Positions 50,006 to 57,770 of a stretch of DNA of 64,000 bases are shown here, in pieces (position 1 is the first letter of the stretch; each line of letters begins with the position of its first letter). This DNA is from Kalymmatonema gypsitolerans NIES-4073 (GTDB taxonomy: Bacteria > Cyanobacteriota > Cyanobacteriia > Cyanobacteriales > Nostocaceae). The position numbers were made by a program, and so were the translations under genes. The notes under the pieces were generated by a model, which saw nothing but the letters and a program-made list of their open reading frames with translations, ran no database searches and was not told the origin of the DNA. The stretch is taken from positions 1-64,000 of the forward strand of contig NZ_AP018265.1 in NCBI RefSeq assembly GCF_002368435.1, in the 5' to 3' direction.

Positions 50006-51234
50006 GGTGTAGGCTCATAAACATTTAGTACGAAGTGCGCTTCTGGGGCTGTCAAAATTGGTAATCCCTCCTGTATGACCTCGGCAGTAAATGAGGGTGG
50101 ATGTAACTTGTCTTCTAAAAGTCTGTTAAGAACCCGTCCTGGATTTTGATGTCCAACACAGCGTCCAATTCCAAAGTATCCAAGCGTGTTGGTTAGCAGC
50201 ACTTTACCTATGGGATTGGGTAATGTGATAGTCCACTCTCTACGAGTCCGGCAAGTTAAAATTACAGGATTGTATTTCTTCCCTGTACCGTCCACTTTAT
50301 CCATGAAGCCAGTGGTCTGAATGATGCCATTGGCGTCTTTGTAGTTATAGGTTTTGTCGTAGAGTTCCCAAGCTGGTAAACGCCATTGTCTGAGAAGTGC
50401 GTCTACACCATCTTCTGTCACCATGTTGGGCAATGCACTGGTGCTGATACCTGTACCGCCTGCACCTGGCGCGATCGCAACGCCTGAGAATCTATTCTTG
50501 ATTGCTGGGTTATTCATAAATGCTCGTTTCGGCTCCCAGCTTGACGCAATTCTGACAATTTCTAATCCTTTCTTCCTGGCAACAGTTTGAATTGCTTGCA
50601 AGTCAAGCATAGAGTCATAGCTGCCATCGGTCTTGTACCATCCTAATGGCGCTGCGACGGTTCCACCTGGAATTATCACTCTTTGTCCTGGGCTGTTTGG
50701 ATATCTTACGTCCTCGTAGTATCCGTTAGCGCCTCTACGTTTCACAAGCGCGTCAATAATGGCTTGCGAACGGAAAAGCTCATTTAAGTCCATTTGTGGC
50801 TTGATGATGTTTTGATTAGTCCAATCTAAAACGGCTTCAGCAGCCGTTTCAAGATTACTCAGATTTGCAGAGTCATCACTCAGTTGCAAGATGTCATGAA
50901 TTGCTTCGTAGGTGGCGACATCAAGCACATCTTTTTGATTGGTAAAACCCAGTTTGTAGTCAAACGTCCCAATGATTTGACCACCTTTATTGATGTCAGT
51001 AGGGGCGTAAGAACTTCCAGAAGCAGCAAGTGTAGAACGGTATTCAATGTTACCTTCTGTGCCTTGATTTTTCGACACTAACCTTTCTGGTAATAGTTCT
51101 TGAAAGAAGTACGGGGCATCATCCGTACCAAATTGCAACATGGGCGAAATTGTCAGTTTATCAAACTCTGACCATCCATCCTTCCCAGGCTTGCTTAAAA
51201 ATTCAATAACGTCTCGAAAAACTGCGAACGCCAT
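50002..51234 (-). CDS. major capsid protein (lambda gpE-like)
   Basis: The 410-residue protein follows the phage capsid E family: an N-terminal arm, TYEAIHDILQLSDDSANLSN, then AVLDWTNQNIIKPQMDLNEL, IRIASSWEPKRAFMNNPAI, and a C-terminus with NTLGYFGIGRC and APEAHFVLNVYEP. It forms the icosahedral shell. It is preceded by decoration-like and scaffold-like genes, consistent with a head module. Confidence 0.8.
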   Translation of the reverse strand: MAFAVFRDVIEFLSKPGKDGWSEFDKLTISPMLQFGTDDAPYFFQELLPERLVSKNQGTEGNIEYRSTLAASGSSYAPTDINKGGQIIGTFDYKLGFTNQKDVLDVATYEAIHDILQLSDDSANLSNLETAAEAVLDWTNQNIIKPQMDLNELFRSQAIIDALVKRRGANGYYEDVRYPNSPGQRVIIPGGTVAAPLGWYKTDGSYDSMLDLQAIQTVARKKGLEIVRIASSWEPKRAFMNNPAIKNRFSGVAIAPGAGGTGISTSALPNMVTEDGVDALLRQWRLPAWELYDKTYNYKDANGIIQTTGFMDKVDGTGKKYNPVILTCRTRREWTITLPNPIGKVLLTNTLGYFGIGRCVGHQNPGRVLNRLLEDKLHPPSFTAEVIQEGLPILTAPEAHFVLNVYEPTP

Positions 51235-51259
51235 TTACAAAACCTCCTTGCTGATGCCA

Positions 51260-51880
51260 CTAAGTTCCGATATACATTTGATACGCAGTACGTAGCTTAG
51301 TTTGAAGCCCACTGCTATAAGTTGAGAACTTAGGTAGACGATTTTCTTTCACACGAGTTTGATGTCTCACCAATACTATTTCCTGATTTCTAAGTGCGTC
51401 AGGAACGTCAAAGGCTATCAAATAAATTTCATCATCCGTGTCAGCAGCAAGTGTGAATGGTGTACCAGCGTCACGCTCTGCGAACGTCCGCCCTACTGCC
51501 CAACCAGAGTACAATGGGCGAGCGCCGTATCCTGGATAGTTGTAACTCGTATCAGCAGCAATAACACCTGGAGAGGGAAAAATCTCAAGTGTTGTCGCGT
51601 CACTTGATGCCCATCTACTTGTGATGACGCTTGTAGCGCCAAATGTGAGAGTCATTCCACTAGGAATACCCGCACCGTTGTTTATCTTGTTCTTAACCTC
51701 TATCTTTTTGTCGCCAGCTGCGATCGCTGTCTTAACCTCTAAAGTCGCTTTGTCTATTGCCTCTATGCCTATCGGATTGATTAGAGCGCCATGAGGCATA
51801 AGCGTGTTGTAGTTCAAAGATTCCCCGACCCATGCCGCGTCTTGAGTGACAATCGTAGGATTGAATCTAATTTCAGCCAT
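51260..51880 (-). CDS. head decoration/capsid-associated protein
   Basis: The ATG at 51880 is preferred over a TTG at 51892. The 206-residue protein is beta-rich (GALINPIGIEAIDKATLEVK, MTLTFGATSVITSRW, YLIAFDVPDALRN), like head decoration proteins encoded before the major capsid protein. The distance to the capsid start is 25 bases. Confidence 0.6.
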   Translation of the reverse strand: MAEIRFNPTIVTQDAAWVGESLNYNTLMPHGALINPIGIEAIDKATLEVKTAIAAGDKKIEVKNKINNGAGIPSGMTLTFGATSVITSRWASSDATTLEIFPSPGVIAADTSYNYPGYGARPLYSGWAVGRTFAERDAGTPFTLAADTDDEIYLIAFDVPDALRNQEIVLVRHQTRVKENRLPKFSTYSSGLQTKLRTAYQMYIGT

Positions 51881-51914
51881 AGCAAAACTCAACGATACAA
51901 TAAACTATCGTGCT

Positions 51915-52060
51915 TGCCCCTCTGGGTCACTTTGATATTTTTGTCTCGCCCTCTGGCTCAACTCAAATACTGCATCCGGTTTATACGGCTTCCCGGTACT
52001 CGCCGCCTTACATCTCCCTAGATGTGGTTAAGGAAAGATTTCTCTAACGCCCCTCTGGGC
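51915..52060. repeat. three CCCTCTGG boxes upstream of the capsid genes
   Basis: GCCCCTCTGGG (51918), GCCCTCTGGC (51948) and GCCCCTCTGGGC (52049) recur in the 5' region of the decoration-capsid unit. They may be a late regulatory element or an RNA leader. Confidence 0.4.
52026..52049. repeat. 24-bp phage palindrome, copy 20
   Basis: GGTTAAGGAAA (C to G at the first base), GA centre, TTTCTCTAACG. Confidence 0.8.
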
Positions 52061-52111
52061 TGAAACAATACTAGCATAATGTACGTCTTAAAGTCTTAAA
52101 TAGCAATAACA

Positions 52112-52291
52112 ATGCACACTTGGAGGCGAGCGCTGCAACGCATCCAAGAACAAGAGCGACTTATCAGAATGGTACAAGTACAGCCTTTTTCTGACAAAGA
52201 TAGGGAATTTTGGATAGCCTACTGGACTGGACAAGACTATCGAGAATGGCTAGCTTTTTTTGAATCTAGAAGCACTGACACGGCTATTTAG
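52112..52291 (+). CDS. small hypothetical protein (59 residues)
   Basis: The plus-strand frame MHTWRRALQRIQEQERLIRM, then FWIAYWTGQDYREWLAFF is Trp-rich, helical and protein-like, and it carries a GCGAGCGC octamer. It overlaps the scaffold gene by 42 bases on the other strand and has no clear ribosome site. It is plausible as a small insertion gene but not certain. Confidence 0.4.
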   Translation: MHTWRRALQRIQEQERLIRMVQVQPFSDKDREFWIAYWTGQDYREWLAFFESRSTDTAI

Positions 52292-52894
52292 ATAATTGTC
52301 AGCCAAGGAGCCGCCTTGCGAGGTCGTACCCTTCGTACCTGCGCTTGGTAGTGACGTTGATGAATTTTGTGATGCGTTATTTTTGTAAGACAACGCATTT
52401 TTTTTCCATTCCTCTAAGCTTTCTACATATTCCTCAAGTAAAACCTCTTTGCCATCAACAGTAATTTTGATGCTATCCTCTGAAACGTTAAACGCCCCTG
52501 TGTCAATGTCTTTGAATAGGCTCTCAAAAGCACTATAGTCAAAGTTAAATCTATCAGAGATTGTACGGAAAACTGCGCCGCGCTCTAAATTTGTTTTCTC
52601 TGTCTTGAGTGCGTCGCGCTCGCTGACTACTGTGTCATGCTGTGTCTTCAAGTCGTCACGTTCTTTAGTCAGTTCGGCAAGTTGAGTCTTTAGCCCCTGT
52701 ATGACCTTTTCTAAATCCTCGCCCTCACCTGCTAATTCCGAGTACCGCTTTAGCTTTGCCTCTGCATCACGAGCAGTTAGCTTATGCTTTTTGGCTTCAT
52801 CAGATAAAACCTTGACATAAGCTCTCACAGCTTCTATGTATTCGCTACCGCCTTCTTGCTGGTTCATCCAGTCTAAAGCCTGTCCGTAATCCAT
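52250..52894 (-). CDS. scaffold-like coiled-coil protein
   Basis: The 214-residue protein is dominated by a coiled coil (about 30-105, heptads such as LKTQLAELTKERDDLKTQHD). It is followed by RTISDRFNFDYSAFESLFKD and a disordered Ser/Gly tail. This is the architecture of phage scaffolding proteins, and it lies between the MuF-like and capsid genes. It guides capsid assembly. Confidence 0.7.
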   Translation of the reverse strand: MDYGQALDWMNQQEGGSEYIEAVRAYVKVLSDEAKKHKLTARDAEAKLKRYSELAGEGEDLEKVIQGLKTQLAELTKERDDLKTQHDTVVSERDALKTEKTNLERGAVFRTISDRFNFDYSAFESLFKDIDTGAFNVSEDSIKITVDGKEVLLEEYVESLEEWKKNALSYKNNASQNSSTSLPSAGTKGTTSQGGSLADNYLNSRVSASRFKKS

Positions 52895-52905
52895 AATCTA
52901 GTAAT

Positions 52906-52929
52906 CGTTTGAGAAATCTTTCCTTTACG
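52906..52929. repeat. 24-bp phage palindrome, copy 21
   Basis: CGTTTGAGAAA, TC centre, TTTCCTTTACG. It begins 12 bases upstream of the scaffold-like ATG. Confidence 0.85.
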
Positions 52930-53041
52930 ATATCATGGACACAATTGGAACTGTGTCTAATATTCTTATACGTTTATATAAAACTTGATTGATTCTATCA
53001 GTAAGTGTATTGTTTTAGCGAGCGCCTAATATTTTGTTACC

Positions 53042-53335
53042 TCAAGTTTGGACATCTTTGAAACTCTTAATTTTAGGAACAGGGTCAACAGAAATGATTG
53101 TGTATTCTGTTGCAGATAATTTTGTTACTGCTGCATAAAGGTCAGCGTTTGTTGTTTTTTCTATATGCAAGATGTGACCATATGCACCATGAGAATTAGA
53201 TAGCGAGCGCTGCAATCTTTCTATAGCAGAATCATCGCCTTGCCAGTTTATGTCAATAATATTGTCTGGATTATTTGTGTCAGTTTGAATTATAATTATC
53301 TCCTGTAAAAGTGTGTCTTTAATTTCAATTCTCAT
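53042..53335 (-). CDS. small hypothetical protein downstream of the MuF-like gene
   Basis: The 97-residue protein has mixed beta strands (IKDTLLQEIIIIQTDTNNPD, YGHILHIEKTTNADLYAAV). It overlaps the end of the MuF-metallopeptidase gene by 11 bases, so translation is coupled. The position fits an immunity protein or chaperone for the C-terminal domain; this is inference. Confidence 0.5.
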   Translation of the reverse strand: MRIEIKDTLLQEIIIIQTDTNNPDNIIDINWQGDDSAIERLQRSLSNSHGAYGHILHIEKTTNADLYAAVTKLSATEYTIISVDPVPKIKSFKDVQT

Positions 53336-55184
53336 CAGCTAGTATTACTCCCATAATTAAGTCGAAATGTTGTTTATCTGTCTCACGTAAACGGCGCATC
53401 GCCTTGGCATCTGTAAAATGTTCTATTCCCATAGATAGCACTTCTGTAGAATCGTTAGCATAAACTTTGCCAACATAAGGGTCAAGATATTTGTTCTCTA
53501 AAGCTACTTCATCATCATCATAATCAATTCCTGTTAATTCTTTGAGAGATTTATATTGCAAAGAGTAAGCACGTTGATTACGCCAGATGTTCATAGCCAT
53601 CTGTAAATCTTTAGATTCATACTCCACATGATGCCCAGCTTCGTGGAATTGTGTACCTTTTTCCGCACCTTTACCTATGTTGATTGTATTGTCGTATCTA
53701 GATGCGTACGCTCTAGGGTCATCATACTTAAGAGTCTTGATACTGCGAGCACCTTTACCACCTGTGAGTTCAAAAAAGTCTTGATAAGTGCTTTTAAGAG
53801 TTTGGGTTGTTATTTCTCCTAAATTTTGGAAATTAATTTTATCAACTAATGCTTGTGCGTCTAGTTCGCCGTGTTTTTTCTTGATAGCTTGTCTTAGTTT
53901 GTCATATTCTTTCGTCTCGGCTTCCTGTCGTTTTTCTTGTTCCTTGTAATAAGCATTTTCTGCTTTGCGAAAAGCGTCAATAGTCTTTGGAGATGGTGAA
54001 CCAGCTTGTACCTCTTCTTGGAGTTTTTGTCTCGCATTTGCGAGCGCCTTTTTTAGTTGTCTCTCTCTATCAGATATCTCAGGAATTTTTAGATTTTGTT
54101 CTGTGAACTTTGCACCCAGTTGTATTAATTCTTCAGGATTATAACGATTAACAGAGTAATTGATACTGGGTTGCTTATGTTTAGGAGTTCTCTTGGTTTT
54201 TGCTTTAGGAGTAACGGACGCAATCTCTGCACTACCTGATGTAATCACAGGCTTGGGCGGCACTGTAATAACGGGTATGTAAATTGGTTTAGGCAGACTC
54301 TTGATACCCGCTGCGCGTTCAAATGGGGCTGGCTCTTCCTTCGGGTCTACTATCGCCTCTTCTAGCGCTCGCTGACGCTCTGAACGTAGCGTGTTAACAT
54401 CAACAATACCTGCTTCTATCCAAGCCATATTTACCGGGGCAAGCGTACATCTACACGACGGATGTAAAGGTGGTCGCATTGAACCGCGTTTGTACACTTT
54501 CATGTGGCGAGAGAGGCAGTAGGAACACACTCTTTTGTCTCCAATAGCTATCCACAATACGCCCTCTATCTCAGCATCGGTGTAGCGCTGGTCAGCAGCG
54601 TCATTATAGGCGGCGATTGTTTCTGTCCGTGCAATCATCTCAGCACGACTTTTTGTGATCCCTAGCTGCTGTTGTAACGGCTGTCTGATTTTCTGAGTAC
54701 CCCAGCCTTGTATTAGCCCTTGGTCAATAATAGCGGTCGCAGTGCTGGCAAACGTCTCACCATGTCTTTGCAAACGCTCATAAGCATTCTTAGAAGCGCT
54801 GACGACCGCCTCTATAGGAACATCAGCAAAAGGTTTGACATCAACAGCAGGATTAATTGTTTTGATTAAAGAGCCTCCTAAATCTGCACCCGCATCAATT
54901 GAGTTATCAATCAGGTTTTGTAATACAGATTGATACATCTTTGCGTCTTGTGGTCGCACTATCTGTAATAAGCTTCCTAGCTGTTGTAGTATCAGTGCTT
55001 TCCTTTGCGCTTGTAGTATCGTTGCGTTACTACCTATGTTGTCATAGCTTTTAGTCAACTCTTTGTCAAGCTGCCTAAACGCTGCATCTAGTGCTTTGTT
55101 CATGCGTTTTATAGCAGCATCTTCCATCTTGATGAGTTCCTGGTCATAGCGCTCAGCTAACTGTATCGCTTTGTCTATCGCCAT
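53325..55184 (-). CDS. MuF-type head morphogenesis protein fused to a metallopeptidase-like domain
   Basis: The 619-residue N-terminal half is a phage Mu F/SPP1 gp7-like minor head protein (SRAEMIARTETIAAYNDAA, zinc pattern CSYCLSRHMKV then HPSCRC). A Lys/Gln-rich coiled linker (about 270-430) leads to a C-terminal domain with a zincin motif, HEAGHHVEYES. MuF proteins with C-terminal enzymes are known as phage-borne polymorphic toxins injected with DNA. The coupled gene at 53042 could be an immunity partner. No portal gene precedes it. Confidence 0.75.
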   Translation of the reverse strand: MAIDKAIQLAERYDQELIKMEDAAIKRMNKALDAAFRQLDKELTKSYDNIGSNATILQAQRKALILQQLGSLLQIVRPQDAKMYQSVLQNLIDNSIDAGADLGGSLIKTINPAVDVKPFADVPIEAVVSASKNAYERLQRHGETFASTATAIIDQGLIQGWGTQKIRQPLQQQLGITKSRAEMIARTETIAAYNDAADQRYTDAEIEGVLWIAIGDKRVCSYCLSRHMKVYKRGSMRPPLHPSCRCTLAPVNMAWIEAGIVDVNTLRSERQRALEEAIVDPKEEPAPFERAAGIKSLPKPIYIPVITVPPKPVITSGSAEIASVTPKAKTKRTPKHKQPSINYSVNRYNPEELIQLGAKFTEQNLKIPEISDRERQLKKALANARQKLQEEVQAGSPSPKTIDAFRKAENAYYKEQEKRQEAETKEYDKLRQAIKKKHGELDAQALVDKINFQNLGEITTQTLKSTYQDFFELTGGKGARSIKTLKYDDPRAYASRYDNTINIGKGAEKGTQFHEAGHHVEYESKDLQMAMNIWRNQRAYSLQYKSLKELTGIDYDDDEVALENKYLDPYVGKVYANDSTEVLSMGIEHFTDAKAMRRLRETDKQHFDLIMGVILADEN

Positions 55185-55202
55185 TGAAACCTTTCCTTAA
55201 CG
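55179..55202. repeat. 24-bp phage palindrome, copy 22 (degenerate)
   Basis: CGCCATTGAAA, CC centre, TTTCCTTAACG. The left arm has been changed by the MuF start codon it overlaps. Confidence 0.5.
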
Positions 55203-56189
55203 ATAACTTCGCTCATAATGTTTTAAAATTTGTCCTAGTATTGCCTCGTAGAGCTTAGTTGGCACGCCATTACCTACGACTGCGCCCGCGATTCTCGACT
55301 GTGGGGGCAAATAATACCAATCAGGGATTGACTGTAGTATCGCACAATCACGCACTGACAGGTCAAGCCACTGCCCTTTGTACCAGATATTGAGGAATGA
55401 CTTTCTGTTAGCTGCCTTGTTGTCTGTGAAAATCGCACAAGTAATAGTAGGTGCTAATTCATATGGATGCCTGATTATTACGTTGTCACGAATTGACAGA
55501 CGTTGAACTAAAAAAGCTTCTGTGTCAGGATATAGCAAACGATGCTCGTATAATGCTTGCTTCTGTGTAACCGTAGGTTCTGCAAAGTTCATGTAATCAA
55601 TGCGATGAGCGAGCGCATCCATCCAAGATATAGGACGCTGACGCACTGGCATTCCTACAAGCGAGTTACCACGGTGAGCAATCAGACACATTCGTTCTCT
55701 GTCTTGTGGGACACTGTAGTTAGCCGCGTTAACCACATCAAAACAGATTGCATACTCTAGCTCTACAAGTGTGTTGTAAATGACGCTAAATGACTCTGAC
55801 TTGACATAGCCTCGTACTTGTTCAAGCGTAAAATAGCGTGGTTGCATCTCTCGAATTGCTTTTGCTACTGCGATCGCTGCTGTCAAGTCCTTTTCTTTCT
55901 CTCCGCCTTTGCTTGTGTTTGCGTTAGAGAAAGATTTACATGACGGTGAAGCGTGCAAAAGGAACCAGTTGTCATAGTAGTTCCTAAAGTTAACAGTTTC
56001 TACCGGCTGTCTAAGTAGCTGGGTATCCGGATAGTTAGCTGCGTAAACATCTGCAATTGCATGACTTAATTCTGGATTGCTTGGATCACCTTCCACGGCT
56101 AAACGTACACTTAAACCTTTATCTGCATACTTCATCATGGCGGCGTCAAGAACTCCGCCACCACTAAATAATGTTGCTGCTTCAAGCAT
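55197..56189 (-). CDS. DNA cytosine-C5 methyltransferase with ordinary motif X
   Basis: The 330-residue enzyme has motif I AATLFSGGGVLDAAMM, motif IV as SPSCKSFSN (catalytic Cys; Ser replaces the second Pro), motif VI-like TLEQVRGY, motif VIII PQDRERM and motif X VVGNGVPTKL, with the usual Asn. It precedes MuF by 12 bases. A palindrome copy (55922-55945) lies inside the gene and encodes the catalytic CKSFS loop. It probably modifies phage DNA for restriction evasion. Confidence 0.8.
   Translation of the reverse strand: MLEAATLFSGGGVLDAAMMKYADKGLSVRLAVEGDPSNPELSHAIADVYAANYPDTQLLRQPVETVNFRNYYDNWFLLHASPSCKSFSNANTSKGGEKEKDLTAAIAVAKAIREMQPRYFTLEQVRGYVKSESFSVIYNTLVELEYAICFDVVNAANYSVPQDRERMCLIAHRGNSLVGMPVRQRPISWMDALAHRIDYMNFAEPTVTQKQALYEHRLLYPDTEAFLVQRLSIRDNVIIRHPYELAPTITCAIFTDNKAANRKSFLNIWYKGQWLDLSVRDCAILQSIPDWYYLPPQSRIAGAVVGNGVPTKLYEAILGQILKHYERSYR
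55922..55945. repeat. 24-bp phage palindrome-like sequence inside the methyltransferase gene
   Basis: CGTTAGAGAAA, GA centre, TTTACATGACG. It is the only copy well inside a gene, and its minus strand encodes the residues after the catalytic Cys. Confidence 0.6.
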
Positions 56190-56570
56190 TGATTTGTATC
56201 ATTTTTTTTGTGTCTATTATGACATTTTGATAGAAAAGAGTCAAGGATGATGTCGTTAAAGAAAGATTTACTGAACGGCTAAGCAGCGTCTTCAATATTT
56301 GATCTAGGCAAGTCAATGATATCACCTGTTACGTCCTCATTAATGATGAATTTACCTCACTTCAAAAAAATATCAAGACTAGTAGCTATTAAAAAATTAC
56401 CCCATAGGGTAATGCTAAAAGCCTTCATACCCGCGACAGTAAAGATGATGACTCATCAATGATTTCTCTTTCTTTGTATTTTCCAAGCTTGAAAATCTAA
56501 GGCAAAACAAAAGATTCAATAATTCCTCATTCTTAACCTTTACCTGAGAGCTTTATTAAGTATATTTTTT
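56190..56570. other. 381-base intergenic region
   Basis: It lies between the divergent methyltransferase and acetyltransferase genes. It contains an ATGACATTTTGA half-site near the methyltransferase start (56217), palindrome copy 24 and A+T-rich promoter-like DNA. No gene was seen. Confidence 0.45.
56254..56277. repeat. 24-bp phage palindrome, copy 24
   Basis: CGTTAAAGAAA, GA centre, TTTACTGAACG. Confidence 0.8.
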
Positions 56571-57143
56571 ATGTCAGCAGTAGATATTTTAAAAAATCTT
56601 CCTACCCTTGAAACCAAACGTTTGACACTGCGGAAACTTTGCATGGAAGATGCAGCAGATATGTATGAATATGCTTGTGACCCTGAAATAGCTAGTTTTG
56701 GTCTTTGGCTACCATTTCATTCAATTGAAGACAGCAAAAAAGACCTTGCTGAGGTAATAGAAGGATACAACAAAGGAGAAATTTTTGTCTGGGCAATGGA
56801 ATTAAAAACCGAGAGAAAGATGATTGGTAGAATTGGCTTGGGTGATTACAGTTTCAGAAACGCTCGTGCTGAGGTAGGCTATGCCAGCAACAGAAAATAT
56901 TGGGGTAAAGGTTTGATGACTGAAGCTGTAAAGCAGATTATTGACTTTAGTTTTGCCAAGTTAGGAATGAATCGAATCTCAGCAGTCTGTTTACCTGATA
57001 ATGTTGCTTCTATCCGAATTTTGGAAAAGGTTGGTATGCAGCTTGAAGGTGTCAAACGAGAATACACATTTATCAGAGGAAAATTTGATGATTTGAATCT
57101 ATATTCCATTCTTAAAAAAGAATGGCAATCAGCCAAAAAATAA
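56571..57143 (+). CDS. GNAT acetyltransferase (RimJ/RimL type)
   Basis: The 190-residue protein has the RimJ/RimL layout: LETKRLTLRKLCMEDAADMY at the start, IGRIGLGDYSFRNARAEVGY, then the acetyl-CoA loop NRKYWGKGLMTEAV and AVCLPDNVASIRILEKVGM. It would acetylate an N-terminal or antibiotic-type amine; the substrate is unknown. It lies between palindrome copies 24 and 25, so it seems to be phage cargo. Confidence 0.85.
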   Translation: MSAVDILKNLPTLETKRLTLRKLCMEDAADMYEYACDPEIASFGLWLPFHSIEDSKKDLAEVIEGYNKGEIFVWAMELKTERKMIGRIGLGDYSFRNARAEVGYASNRKYWGKGLMTEAVKQIIDFSFAKLGMNRISAVCLPDNVASIRILEKVGMQLEGVKREYTFIRGKFDDLNLYSILKKEWQSAKK

Positions 57144-57470
57144 TTGCAAATATAAAACCATACCGTTTTAGCAGTGTGCTGAGATTTAAGTATAAAGTTT
57201 TTGAATTAGGAGATTTAATTTTGTCCAAAGTTCAATTCATTAATTTAGAACTATTGATAATGAGATTGTGGAAAAAACCACGCTGTTTGGTGTTTCTCGG
57301 ACTTCCCGTGAAAAGTCAGGAGAATTACCCGCGCCCACGTCTAGAGAAAAGCTGTCAGCGTTCGCAAGAAGCCCACGCTTGACAGCACTGAGACAGCAAT
57401 TGATAGGAGAGTTAAACAATATGCTGAGGTTACAGCAAATGCTGACGTTAGAGAAATCTTTCTCAAGCGA
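57144..57470. other. 327-base region with gene remnants
   Basis: Plus-strand frames at 57122-57382 and 57268-57474 read protein-like only near the end (RQQLIGELNNMLRLQQMLT), then run into palindrome copy 25. A short direct repeat pair is also present (CGCCCACGTCTAGAGAAA). It is probably a decayed gene at the phage edge. Confidence 0.4.
57446..57469. repeat. 24-bp phage palindrome, copy 25
   Basis: CGTTAGAGAAA, TC centre, TTTCTCAAGCG. It is the rightmost copy and marks the limit of the backbone signature. Confidence 0.85.
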
Positions 57471-57683
57471 TTAAGCGATTTCACAGAATAGCTCAAATAT
57501 AGGTAAAACTATGACTTTGTTGGCGAATTCAAAAAAGCCATGCTTTGCTTTCGGGTTAGCAAGGTAAAAGTTAGTAGCTTTGCGAACTTTCTCCAACTCT
57601 GTAATGAAATTTAGCAGAGCTTTTTTGGTTGCTTTGTAATCAGGAGCTTGTTTACCTAAACTTGTATATATCAAATTAAGCAC
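57471..57683 (-). CDS. small hypothetical protein
   Basis: The 70-codon frame has a helical pattern (DYKATKKALLNFITELEKV, then FYLANPKAKHGFFEFANKV) and ends 2 bases from palindrome copy 25, as many phage genes here do. There is no known family. It could be real or a remnant. Confidence 0.35.
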   Translation of the reverse strand: MLNLIYTSLGKQAPDYKATKKALLNFITELEKVRKATNFYLANPKAKHGFFEFANKVIVLPIFELFCEIA

Positions 57684-57770
57684 ATAAAGAAATAAAGTAT
57701 ATCTGAAGAAATCGTGAAGTAAATGCGATCGCAGGGGCTTTGTTTGTCCAAGCTTGCACAGAAGTTGCGT

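Noticed and set aside
277-55616. GCGAGCGC as an orientation-skewed guide motif (like KOPS or Chi)
   Set aside because: By my count it is about 25 in one orientation and 19 in the other, with no clear switch point.
1139-57469. 24-bp palindromes as ordinary rho-independent terminators
   Set aside because: They have A+T-rich stems with a 4-base loop and no consistent U-tract; true terminators with U-tracts occur separately (4566, 23201).
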